Part shown: one piece after another, positions 34,130 to 45,282 of the stretch
How the letters are laid out: each line of letters starts with the position of its first letter
Numbering within the stretch: the first letter of the stretch is position 1
Assembly: GCA_022702705.1 (NCBI GenBank)
Contig: CM040424.1
Location: forward strand, 137,007,665-137,071,664
Source of the DNA: Papilionanthe hookeriana x Papilionanthe teres
Lineage: Eukaryota; Streptophyta; Magnoliopsida; Asparagales; Orchidaceae
Direction: 5' to 3'
DNA length: 64,000 nt
Notes under the pieces: model-generated
What the model was told of the DNA's origin: nothing
The model's database searches: none
What the model saw: only the letters and a program-made list of their open reading frames with translations
Translations under genes and position numbers: made by a program

Positions 34130-35598
34130 AACAACATAAAAAAGAAGAATAACAAACTATGTCTTTTCTTCTAAAATAACTATCAAAATTTTCACTCTTC
34201 CTACCCTTGGAGAGTATGCTATGTTACCTTGCAAAATTAACTTTTTGTTCAAACTTGAATAATAAGGCATACATAAAAATATGCTCAAAAACTTGAGAAA
34301 ATAATTATAATGAAAGTTATTTAACATTATACTCAATATCTAACAAATTGCATAATGGTTTTGTTATTTTAGACAAATTCTTAGTGATTCTTCAATAATT
34401 GCTTCTATTTTTTGGAGACTCCTAATCTTTTTAACTACAACGCGAGGTGATAAATTATCTATGACTTGGATTTTAGCAAGTTCTACCTTCATCCTCCTTT
34501 CTAGAATCTTATGCTTTGAAACAATGTCCTTAGAACCATAAATTGGCAATTTTCTAAATTTATTATCGAATTTATCTATTTACATCTTCAAAAAACACTG
34601 TTTTCGTTTTTCAATAATTCTACCAAAAATGCTTCCAAATATGAGAAAAAAAAATCATCTATGAAATTCTCAATGCCCTACACAATCAAATGTAAAAATA
34701 GTGCCATCATATCCTTTAAAATTAATAGGTCCATTGCATAATTTGAAAAATATTCTGTTAAATCATAGAGGCTAGTGAAAGTAAGTTTATCATCATCATC
34801 TAGTGATATAAAAATATAATAGTATCTTGAGTATATTAAGGAAGGAAATAAAAGGGAGCTCAACTAATCTATAAAGCATATTCTTAATAATGCTCAATGA
34901 AAAATAGTCTTTCTTAGTGGACTTATTTAACTTTTGTAGCTAATGCACATTTTCCAACCAATGATAGCTATTATAGAAATCAATTCATTTTTTCATTCAT
35001 TATCACCAATATACCCCATTTCTTAAGCATATTATGAATAAGCTAACCAAAGAACTATTTAACATTAGACAATTAATTCCTGCTTGTAACTATTTCAACA
35101 TTTCTTTCTTCACCACCCCCTACATAATTGGGTTCAACCATATTTGTGAACTAATATTTGATTGATGATTACCTTCCATTAATATCTTATGCATTAATAA
35201 ATAAGGGCTTGTTCTCTTGATATTTGAAATTGTCTAACTAAATCATTTTCTATACATCGCCAACGCTCTCATCAAATTTTCTTCCAAATTTCCATCTAAT
35301 TTTTAAAAAATAATAATAAAGTTAATGCTTCTACAAAGAATGCATACTTTAGGTGCTTGGACAAAGGTTTAATTTTTTAAATTATAGGTGTCGGCAATAG
35401 ATGGTTTAAATTGCTTTATTATAGATTAAGTATCTAAGGTCTCAAATCTCTCTCTTTACATGCTCAGGGTAGTATATAACTATAGAGAAATATAATGAGT
35501 AATATATTTCCTATCTTCATCTATCTTTTTAATTACCATCATTTGCTCTATTGGGTCTAAATTAGAATGTATATGAGATTGGTCTTGCATACACCCAT
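34130..35598 (-). pseudogene. pol: Athila-like reverse transcriptase relic
   Basis: Read on the minus strand with many frame changes, pieces line up with Athila pol in order. HLKYAF and EEKLMRALAMYRK lie near 35300-35360; NPIM and VVKKEMLK, followed by LQAGI, near 35090-35150. Next is the palm region with SRYYYIFISLDDDDKLTFTS (34678-34863), then KAKIQVI-like and VKKIRSLQ motifs (34364-34549). Relatives read GYYQIPI, EDQEKTTFT and KAKIEVIEKLPPP there. The part left of 34364 is less certain. The matching protease relic is at 39323-39703; the two are separated by the CACTA relic. Confidence 0.78.
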
Positions 35599-35769
35599 TA
35601 CTATAAGACGTGTTCGATATTTGCGTCGGATTTTTCCAATAATAATAATAGTGTCAGATTTGTGGTTATTAAGTGGATAATAATAAATTTATATATTTGC
35701 GGTGAATTATGCTTGATTTGCATCCAACAATTCGACAGAAAAGCACTCCTAAAATGGAAAAAACTTTTA

Positions 35770-36085
35770 TTAGAGTTGTGAAGGTACCATCTAATTTGTA
35801 TAAAACAAAGAAAAGCAAGACTATTACTTATTAGCGTCAAAATGGGTCCGACACAAATTAGACGATAATCCTAAAATATGCATCTAATTTGTATCAAACA
35901 AAGAAAAGCAAGACTATTACTTATTAGCGTCTGACTTTACTTATTAGCGTCAAAATGGGTCCGACACAAATTAGAAGATAATCCTAAAATAAGCAAGACT
36001 ATTATTTATTAGCGTTTGACTTTACTTATTAGCGTCAAAATGGGTCCGACACCAATTAGACGATAATCCTAAAATATGCATCTCA
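35770..36085. repeat. Subterminal repeats of the CACTA relic
   Basis: The blocks TATTAGCGTCAAAATGGGTC and CGACA(C)AATTAGACGATAATCC recur three times within about 300 bases. GTCGGA/TCCGAC-type motifs are typical of CACTA subterminal regions, where the transposase binds. Confidence 0.8.
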
Positions 36086-36229
36086 CGCGCCTATGTTTCA
36101 TTTCTCTCTTCACGCTTTTTCTAAGTGTTTCTTCTGCTTGAAACCCTTGCAAGCTACCCCTCCACTTTCCCTCTCTTTTTTGGTTTCACTCAAAACCAGT
36201 GCCTTCCCAAATGAAGTTTTGCGATACAA

Positions 36230-36720
36230 TTGCCATTAGAGCTAGCCGGGAAGGTAACGAAGTCCGGCAGTTTCTCTCAAAACAGTTATAAATTCCATAC
36301 AAGCTCATGGTGTGAAGGGAACAAGACATATAATTGTGGTGTCATTGTTAACTAAAACACATACACAAATAAAAAGATTAGCTATTACAATATACTTGAT
36401 GAAGTCGTTCAAGTACAATATCCATAAAATGTCAACTACATTATGTACTTGTTTAACTGTCAGTGGTTCGATCCTGTTCCGAATTAAGGAATTCGAACAC
36501 TCTCGCCTCATGATATCACTAAAGTCAAATTGAACAGATGATATGAAAGTTTCATCCATTTGTTCGGGTACACCAAGTTACATATGTTTATTACCTTCAA
36601 TACCCTAGTCGAGTAATGGAAAAAGTAGATTGGTTTATGGTAATAAAGAATGAAACAAGGAAAAATATTGAGCTGCAAAGTACTATAGAACTAATTCACT
36701 AAGAGGAAGGTATGTCAATT
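36230..36720 (+). pseudogene. CACTA transposase C-terminal part (DUF4216-like)
   Basis: Across frames I read YNCGVIVN, SYYNILDEVVQVQYP, NCQWFDPVPNKGIRT, DITKVKLNR and KVDWFMVIKNETR. These parallel the conserved end of TNP2-type CACTA transposases: a 'cut-through' domain ending in the WFD...G..R motif, then VDW. Stops and frameshifts are frequent. The catalytic part is absent; the stretch 36086-36229 holds nothing I recognise. Confidence 0.75.
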
Positions 36721-37059
36721 TTTAGTATTCTGGGCTGCAAAATGATAAAATGTTTGCACTAGAGGATACCATGAGTATTTTTTAAGAGGTTGTTCTTGGT
36801 ATGGATGAGGATGATGATGAGAGTAAAAAAGAAATTTTAGTCTCATCTTCATTTAAGACTCATCTTCGACGATGAGTTCCTCTGATAAACTTAATAACAT
36901 AGGTATGTAATTTTAGATTAGTAGTGACTACTGCTACATTTAGTATTTTACTTTTGTTATACTGAGGCATAACACTTTAATCTCACTTTTTCTGCATTTA
37001 TACATTTTATACTTCTTTATTACCTTTACTGCACTGTCTATGTTAGCTTATGACTATTT

Positions 37060-38790
37060 TTCCTATCAATACTAATCTTATTAATGTCATTCCTTTATTT
37101 GCAGATGACCATAGTTGTTGCAGGTGTTCATCCACCTCAGATACCTTGTACTATAGGGACACTAGAGACCACCTACTGTAGCAGGAAGAGGAGGTCTTCT
37201 AATCCTGCCACTTTTTTCCACTGCTGTTCCCCCACCTACTACTGTTACACCTCTTGTGGCACCTCCTCCCCCACCTGTTGCTACTACACCTCTTGTGGCA
37301 TCCCCTCGCCCACTTGCTGAGCTGTTACACCTCCTGTGGCACGTCCTACCACACTCGCTGCTCACCTCTCCTGTAGAACCTGCTCCCGCACTAGTTATTG
37401 CCCCATCTCTTGTGACACCTGCTACTTTTGCACATACTCCCCCACCTACCGCTGGCACACCTCTTGAGTCTGGTCCGTCTCCTACCCCTTGATGGTAAAT
37501 TTATTACCTTAGGGGGACTTGTAAGTTATTTTTATATTTTAACATTATATTATGTTTATTATTTATGCTATATATTTTTTTATATACATAAAATATTTAT
37601 AAGTAGGTTCATTCCCCAAAAGCTGCTCGTCACCTACATCATAGAGATTATTAGGAGTAGGTACGATGAATCTATCTCTCATGGAAGCAGATTCTTGTAG
37701 CCACTCGAGACTTATGGTTCAAGGAGTTTGAGATGCCATCATGTAATCTGAATCAAATTTTTAAATGTAATTTAAGTTTTTATACAAACACATGATTATT
37801 TTCTTACGTTGCAAATGGTTTTTCACCTAGCTCCCAGAGCACCACCATCAAATTTGCCTAATCTTCAAGATTCAGGGCAGGCATCTCCTTGCCGATACGT
37901 TCATGATAGCCCGACAAAGAGGTGATCGGTCTGTATGGATCGGTGGTGGGGGCTGTGAGCTCAGTTGACCGCAGTTTGGGCCTCTTATAAATATGAGAGG
38001 AAGAGGCAAACATACCAAGAGATCAGAACGATGGAGGGGGATAGGGGATCTGTGCTCTATATTGGTGGTTTAGTCCCCCATATGGAGCACGGTAGGAACC
38101 TAGTAAGGCTCATCTACATATTTAAAAATTAATTCAATATTTTAAAGTAATTTTGTAGTGCTAACTTATTTTTTATGCTACATAGACCAAGAAGTTGATC
38201 CATTCTCCCTCCATTGTCAAGCTGCATGTGTGAACTCTTCGGTGCCTGGAGACTATCCAATAAGTCTCAAAGCATTTTTGGTGCATTGGTCTAAGTTAAA
38301 AACCTTCAATTAAATAATTATTTTGACTCAAACTGCACTGTTGAAAGTATCGATTAAACACTTGTTTTAATCATGGAAGAGGAGTCCGAGCAGCTCCAGG
38401 AGAGGCACTTGGCCATTGAGGCCCAGTCTTCCACCATTTCCAAGCCTACCACTGCATATTCAGAGTATGAGCTTTGGACCCAAGCATCGAAAAATAAGAA
38501 GGGGCGGGTTTATGGACTTAGAACGAAGGGCATAACTTTCGAGGTCGAGGTCTCTCCTATGGTCCTGTGTTAAGTTCCCCGAGCTCCTCGCATCGATAAC
38601 ACAAGTTTCTATCCAGGCAAGTGGCTACAATAAACGAGGAGATGTACCAGTTGCACGAACAGATTCTAGATGACCATCGAAAGGTCAAAGTCTCTATAGC
38701 ACGCATGGCATAGACTTTCGTAAATCACCGGGGCAAGCGACCAATAGCTTTCATAGAGGAGGAGGAGGAGGGAGATGATGAGTAGTATAT
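37060..38790 (+). pseudogene. CACTA accessory transposase (Transposase_24, Ptta/En/Spm type) relic with introns
   Basis: A proline/threonine-rich N-terminal region (37100-37490) is followed by IIRSRYDES and VATRDLWFKEFE (37640-37735). After an AT-rich intron-like gap come RKRQTYQEIRTMEGD and PHMEHGRNLV (37985-38105). After another gap come YELWTQASKNKKGRVYGL (38463-38516) and an acidic end, EEEEEGDDE, at about 38780. This is the order seen in plant Transposase_24 proteins. Stops and frame changes outside the gaps show it is decayed. The stretch 38800-39200 is AT-rich with no gene. Confidence 0.75.
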
Positions 38791-39322
38791 TTTATATTTT
38801 CTTTTAGTTGTGAGAATTATTTTTTAACATCATTATGAAAAAATTTATTAATTTTACTATTCTTATTTGGGACATTTTGTAAAAAATATCTTTTTTAATT
38901 AATTATACTCATAGAGATTTGACATGTGATGATGTTGGATATAATGTGGTATGTGATATAGATTATATAATATGTACAAGTTGTGAAAATATATAATTCA
39001 TCGTCTAAATGTGCAAGTTGTGGTACAGGTTTGCATTGGATTTCCATCTATTTTGCATCAACAAGTTTGACTCTGAATCAACAATATTATTACATCATTG
39101 ATCGATATTATTCCCTTCAAAATTTGTTGGTAATCTCACGTTATTCTTTATCATCTGATATATTCAAATGCAAATAACACTTGTACACTAAATAAATCTG
39201 ACACTACTACGACGCAACAATTGAAGCAATTTATTTGTGTTGGAATATTTTGATGAAAAATTGACTTAATGTTAATTACCTACCCCAATTTACCATAAAA
39301 AGTAAATTAACTGCAAATCTGA

Positions 39323-39703
39323 TGAAAAAACTAAAATATTGTTGGATTTACCTTAGACTTGCATTTGATTTAGCTGATGCAAAATCACATAATTCTTGTA
39401 GTACATCCGTCATATCAACTCTAAAGAATTCACTATTAAAATCTTTTTAAGAATTGCATTTATTTTACATAGCAAATGTAAATTTTTAATTTTGAACTCT
39501 CATTATTAACTGTCAGTTTTAAACCATAACCCTCTTAGTAGCAAAAAAATATCTACCTAAGATTATTATTGTGTTTTCATCCTCCCTAGTGTCTAATATA
39601 ATAAAATTAATAGGGAAGATAAACTTATGTATCTTTATGAAAAAATCATTCATATGAATTTTAGGATATGTGAATGAATGATTAGCTAACTAAAGAGTCA
39701 TTT
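39323..39703 (-). pseudogene. pol: Athila-like protease relic, copy 1
   Basis: On the minus strand, one frame reads LANHSFTYP, FIKIHKFIFPINFIILDT, then IIILGRYFFATKRVMV. Relatives have the same order with ILGRPFLATG. Downstream, RVDMTDVLQELCDFASAKSN is legible in another frame. The catalytic DLGAS motif would be further upstream and is missing. It abuts a plus-strand integrase relic of the same lineage, a head-to-head rearrangement. Confidence 0.78.
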
Positions 39704-39716
39704 CAAATTTTAAAAT

Positions 39717-40315
39717 CAAATTGCCACAGCTTATCACCCTAAAATCAGTGATTTAGCAGAAGTATCCAATCGTGAAATAGGAATCTTGGAAAAGACAACA
39801 AATCTTAATAGAACAAATTAGTCTGCTAGACATTATAGTGCATTATGGGCTTATAGGAATGCTTATAAAACTCCTATAGGAATGTCACCATATAGGCTCT
39901 TATATGGGAAAGCATGTCACTTGACAGTATAATTGGAGCATAAAGCTTATTGGGCTATTAAAGAGTTTAATTATAACATGTAAAAATTACTATTGCAATT
40001 AAATGAACTTGAAGAGATTAGAAATGAATCTTATGAGAATGCAAGAATTTATAAAGAAAATATGGAGCTATGGCATGATCGTATGATTATAAGGAAAGAT
40101 TTTTTAGCCTGAACAATAAGTTTTATTATACAATACAAGATTGAAATTATTTCCAGGAAAACTTAAATCCAGGTAGTCAGGGCCATTTGTTATAATTAAA
40201 GTTTATCCGCACGGTGTTGTGGATATTAAAGACCCAAAAAACTAAAAGGATATTTAAAGTAAACGGACATTAATTGAAACATTACATTTATGGAAATATG
40301 CCCTTTGTGGGAGGC
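39717..40315 (+). pseudogene. pol: Athila-like integrase C-terminal relic, copy 1
   Basis: One plus-strand frame reads ATAYHPKISDLAEVSNREI (catalytic Glu in AEVSNRE), ILEKTTN, ALWAYRNAYKTPIGMSPYRL, LYGKACHL, LEHKAYWAIKEFNYN and LNELEEIRNESYENARIYKE. This is the Athila form of the region (VEVSNREI, GKACHLPVELEHKAYWA). At least six in-frame stops are present, including TAG after LNRTN and TAA after HLTV. Zinc finger and the first core Asp are missing. It differs in lineage from the integrase of the giant element. Confidence 0.88.
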
Positions 40316-40407
40316 AACTCATAGTTTTCAGTGTGGATTGATTTGTTTGGTGATTTTTTTTTGTTATTATACTGAGTCTTATATGACTAATATGGAGCAA
40401 ATAAAGA

Positions 40408-40850
40408 TGAGTGAGAGAGGGAGGGAGAGAGAGGGAAAGATGGAGTGAGAGAGAAGTAAAGAGAGAGGGAGGAATGGAGAGAGGCTGCGAGAAGGGAGAG
40501 ACATAAGCTTGTAAAGATGGAGTGAGAGATAAGCAGAGAGCGAAAGAGAAGTAGAGAGAGAAAGAGAGAGAAGGGAATAAAGATAAGGAGAGAAGGGTGT
40601 GAGAAAGAGATAAAATACAGAGAGAGAGAGAAGAGAGAGTTTCAGGGTGAGAGAGAGCAAGGGAGGAAGCAAGAGATAGGGAGAGAGAGAAGGAAAGAGT
40701 GAGTGATAGATATATAAAGTCTGAGAGAGAAGTAGAGAGAGAAAGAGAGAGAAGGGTAGAGGGAGTGAGAAGAATGTGAGAATGATCTTGAAAGGAAGAG
40801 AAGGTAAAAGAGACAAGAATGAGGAGGCATATAGAATGTGTGTGAGAGAG
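40408..40850. repeat. GA-rich purine tract, copy 1
   Basis: About 440 bases of nearly pure purine on the plus strand, built from GAGAGAGGGAGG-like runs with a few T bases. Long minus-strand open frames rich in Ser-Leu come only from this composition and are not genes. The tract could form triplex DNA. Confidence 0.9.
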
Positions 40851-40889
40851 CAATAAAGTTAAGCAAAAGGGCAGAATGAACTAAGCTAT

Positions 40890-41350
40890 TTATTCTCCAA
40901 GTCCATAATAGGAACAAATAAATTCTTTAAAAGAGAAGAAACCTGCATCTGATCATGGTCATCCAAGGTAAGACCCGGTTGTTGTTTCAAAATTGAGTGA
41001 AGAGATAGAAATTCATCTATTAAATGACCACGCATTTTATAATTAAAAAAAAAATAGAGGAACATTCTCTTACACAACTTTCTACATATAACCATGCTTC
41101 TCAGAACCATTCCAAATTTCCTCAAATAGAGTTTTAGAAATATCAACTTCAACAAGAACCCTCGAAATTGAGGGATGAATCAAAGAAGTTGTAACCTAGT
41201 CAGTGTGGAGGGGGTGGCCAATTAGAGAAGTTGCAACATGAATAACATGATGTTTAACTAAATGAAGACAAAGTTGTGGGAAGGATTCCCAAACAGGAAA
41301 AATAGAAGATTCTTCCTTAATATCAAAATATGGTGTCAATTTAAGTAAAC
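40890..41350 (-). pseudogene. Plant LINE ORF1 relic (DUF4283 and zinc-knuckle type), copy 1
   Basis: On the minus strand: FPVWESFPQLCLHLV, HVATSLIGHPLHTD, TTSLIHPSISRVLVEVDISK, IWNGSEKHGY and NYKMRGHLIDEF. The order matches the DUF4283 plus zf-CCHC_4 region of plant L1-type LINE ORF1 (relatives: PVWV.FPGLPLHL, IASLIGKPL, RVCVEIDL, C..CK..GH...C). The zinc-knuckle cysteines are replaced and several stops are present. Confidence 0.72.
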
Positions 41351-41380
41351 ACATTTACAATTATAAATGTAATACACACG

Positions 41381-44300
41381 TGATGATCTCACTTTTGTTG
41401 AGGTCTAGTCTTCTTCCTTAGGAGCCTAGGATCTATCCATAGGATTTTCGTGTTGACTATCCTAGAGAACTAGTGATGGAACCCTTCCCCAGTAGAAATT
41501 CTAAACACCTCTTGCACTTCTTAGAGTTCTACATGTTAGGTCCTAACCTCTAGCACTTAATAGGTGTGGGTCAAATGTAAGGGAGCTCAAGAAGGGATTC
41601 CTATAAGATGGTCAAGCCTTAAGTTCATCCATGGGTGATCTGGTCTTGGGCAAGCTTGCACACACACACTTGAGCACCACACTCTCATTCACTACCTAAA
41701 GCCTAAAACAAGTATGCTTAATCTGGTTTCCTACTTCATTTGGAAACTCAGGTGGTCCCCCAAACCTTTAACACTAGGCTAGGGTTTTGGCTAAGACCAA
41801 CACATGGAGGATCCAAAATGGGATTTCCCTTGGTCCATGGCTCAAATAAGGTGCCTCATGATCAACATTCTTAATTAATCCCAATTTCACCAAAAGCCCC
41901 AACTTTGGCCTCCTAGCCCCAAGCTTTCACCAGTTTACAAAAATACCACTAAAACCCTAATTTTCCCAAAATTACCCAAATCCTTAAATTCTCTTGAAAA
42001 ATCATTTCAAACTATTCAAAATCATTCAAATTTCCCAAAATACCCCAATTCTCAAAATTCCCCAAATACCCCTAAATTTGCCAAAATTACCAAAATATCC
42101 TTCATGCCCCAAAAATTCAAAAAAAATCTCTAAATCTCTAAAACACTTCAAATGATCCCAAACTCAATTCAAACCACTCTATTGAGCCCAATTTGACCAA
42201 ATTGACCTATTTTGATCAAAATCCTCAAATTGCCCTTAAAGGCCTAAAACGTCCAAATCACCCCCAATGTCCACCAAATTGACTTAAATTTCACCCAATT
42301 TCAATTACAAAACAAAATTCATCATGTATAATCCCAATAAAACCTAATTTCAAGCCCAATTAAGACAATTGAGAAACCAAATTCCAAGCCCAATTCAAAA
42401 TCCTCAATTTTGCCCAAATTCCGAAATCTCACCAAATTGAACTCCATAATCTCAAAATTTTCACCCAATTGATATCCAAAACTCTTCATCACAATATTTG
42501 GGACCAATTTAAACCATTAATTGAACCAAATCCAAAACCAATCCCAATCCAATCCCAAGGCTACTGAAATGCCCCAAATTGACCATTTTCTCAAATTTCC
42601 CCAAATTGAACCACATAATCAAATCAATATCTCCAAATGTGAATTCTAAACTCTTCATATCATTTCCCTAAATCAATTTGATCCCTCAATTGGCCTTGAC
42701 CTAGCATTAAATCTCACTCAAATCCCACTTAGGTCAAAAAACCCAAATTTTCCCTGAAGTCAAAATTTATCCAAATTGAACTTCATAGCCCCTCAATCTT
42801 CAGGCCAATTGACTTCTCAAAGCCTTATGACAATCTCTTAGATCAAATTGATCAATCAATTGATCTAAATCTTAGCCCAAACCCAACCTAGACCCAAGCC
42901 AAAACCCCAATTTTGAACTTAAGACCTAAACTTGACCAAATCAATTCAAATTGACCAAACCATGGTCACCACAGCCAAGATTTGAACCTTTTGACCCAAG
43001 CTAGATCCACCTAGCCCAACGTACATGAGCCATGGACTAAGGGTCCCATGAATTGGGGGATCTCTTCCCTTATTTGGCTAAACCAAATATACCTTTACCA
43101 TTAGCCATCAAGACACCCGACAAATCACCATTAAGTGTTTCTCTGGCCTCCCTGACACAGCTAGCCACCTCACCTAACCTGACCAGCAGGCCTAGTGGTC
43201 AGAAAATCCAAATATGAGAGCCACATCACTATAAGCCAAACCCAATTCCACCCATCTAATGTGGTTAATCGTGATTGGTCACTAGCATTGCTCAGCTCTT
43301 CACCTAAGCACCACTTTGCACTCAAATTGAAGCCTAATTGGCCACCCCTTCGATGGTTATTTAAGATCAACCCCTTCATGGCCAAAAGAAAGGATGATAA
43401 AAAACCTAAACAATACTCTTCCAAATTGTTCCCAGACCCTTTAGCAATTGAGAGAAGCTCATCCCCACCATTCTCCAGCCATTGCCCCCACTGCCTGAAG
43501 CCAATTTCATCACCTAAAATTAGGCCAAAAATAGGACACCTCACCAAATTAATATGATTGTTCCTGAAGCTTCCCCAGAGCTAAAGAGGAAGCTTCCCAC
43601 TGAAAGCCCCATCTCTAAAGCCCTCTACACCAATCTTTCTCCTCAACCTCTACACCTGCAGGAAGAAGTCTTGAATAGACAATTTACCAGGCCAAAGTGA
43701 CACATCCAGGAGGTCCGGCAAGCTCCACTGAAGCTTCTACAAGCATATAATTCAGGCCACACCTCCTGGAAAAATGTATTGAACTAGTCCCCCCAAATCG
43801 AGCTCGGTTGGGTCATTATGAAGAAAAGTTTGATTCCATGCTTGATTAGCCGTATAGATAGGTTCATCTTGAGTAGATGAAGGTGTAGAAACAAAATCGA
43901 AGTTATTTATTGAGAATCAAGAGATATATTAGAGTTTGAATGTGTGCAGTTCACAGATCACACTAGATAAAGATGATGAACCAAAATCGTCAGATCGCTT
44001 ATGTAATGAATGGAGGGTCAGGCCCCATGGAAGTTGAGTCAGATGGCAGCATCAAATGATGGAGTGACACGTGCTGCGTTTGAAGCTACCTAGGTTGACG
44101 CGGTGCCGAGTGAGATAAATAGAAAAATCAGGATGTTCTGGATTTATTTAATTCAGTTAACTTTAGAAATTCATATCTTGGTGTAGAAAAATGGTAAAAA
44201 TAAATTAAAATACCCTATTGCTCAGTGAACAGAGGAGAATAATAAAAAACAAAAACTAAAATTATTTGACTTATATTTATTTTTAACTTAATTAAATAAT

Positions 44301-45282
44301 CAAAACTTTCTTTTAATTATAACTTACTAAATATTAATCACCATGGCATGAAATTTTGAGAGCTTGTTGGCTCTATCCTTAGAGGTGTTCTCTGCTTTTT
44401 CCAAGGTTAGAGAGCATCTCTAACCAGAGAACCCTAATTTTCAAGTTGAATCCACTTTGTTTAGTTAAAAAGATTCTAAAAATTAAAATTTAAATTAGAA
44501 AAATACAAAACTTATTTTGGTAGGTTTATTGTGGTCAGAAGACTCAAGGAAAAATATAAATTAGATTTAAGTAATTTAAATAGCACTAATTGTAATTAAT
44601 TCATTAAAACCCTTAAAAAATTAAATAATTAAAATATAAATAGAGAAATCACAAAAATAAACCCACACTATAAATAATAATCATATTAGCTTAGTGTAAA
44701 AATTTGAACTCAGATTGAAATAATTTGAGAACTAAATTTGATTTTTCAAGTAAAACAGTCTTTTTAACAATAAATTAATTATAATAATTAAAATATAATT
44801 AAGAAATTTAGAAAAATGGTTTTGGGAGTTCCTTGTGACTAGAGGAACATTAAAAAAGTAAAATTTAAGTTAAAATAAATATTTAACTTTTAAGTTATAA
44901 TTTAAATTAAAAAATATAATTAAAAAATCATAAAAATCATTGAAATATAAAATGTACTAAAATATTCTAAATTGTTCCCTGACCACTTAGAAGTAATTAG
45001 TTATTTTCCCATTTTTTTAAATGAAGTTTTGAATTTTTTAAAAGATTAAAAATGAATTTTCCTTAATTTTGCACTAAAATAATTATAATAATTAAAATAA
45101 AAATTATTAAAATATGAAATTTATTTCTCTCGGTTCTTTGGACTCATAAAAATTTATTAAAAATAAAAAACTTAATTTTCCACTTAAATAATATATTATA
45201 TTTAATTAATACTCAAAATCAAATAATATTTACAATAATTAAAATAAAATTCAAGAAATCATGAAAATTGGTCTTGGTAGTC
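41381..45282 (+). repeat. LTR A, Tat/Ogre-type, 5' portion, copy 1
   Basis: Begins TGATGATCTCACTTTTGTTG, matching the TGTTGACCTC...GAGGTC start of the other LTRs, and runs through the same landmarks: hairpin, C/A-rich stretch (41900-42960), GC island (43000-44110) with TTATTTAAG, CTCAGTGAACAGAGGAGAAT (44220-44240) and an AT-rich part. It stops at 45282, where LTR B begins. LTR B at about 49264 is homologous to this stopping point, so B has inserted into A. It lies next to the LINE relic, so it is probably a 5' LTR. No gene; open frames here (such as 43195-43557) lack recognisable domains. Confidence 0.85.

Larger units (their letters stand above)
35599..39239 (+). mobile_element. En/Spm (CACTA) DNA transposon relic inserted in the Athila relic
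   Basis: Contains remnants of both CACTA genes in the usual order (see 36230-36720 and 37060-38790) and subterminal repeats at the left. The left end reads TACTATAAGACGTG (a CACTA-type end with the first base changed). The right end, near 39208-39239, is the inverse of the left at 20 of 32 positions by eye. I could not confirm a 3-bp target duplication, so the ends are tentative. The N-terminal part of the main transposase is missing, so this is a deletion derivative. Confidence 0.65.

Noticed and set aside
37162..37458. Minus-strand Gly/Val-rich frame of 98 codons
   Set aside because: It is antisense to the proline/threonine-rich start of the CACTA accessory gene and is explained by its composition.
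40254..40853. Long minus-strand open frames rich in Ser and Leu (also 53453-54040)
   Set aside because: They are the direct translation of a GA-rich purine tract, open in several frames at once, with no domain or normal amino-acid composition.
43195..43557. 120-codon plus-strand frame in LTR A and its copy at 56299
   Set aside because: It is broken in copy 2 and absent from LTR B and the giant LTR, with no recognisable domain.
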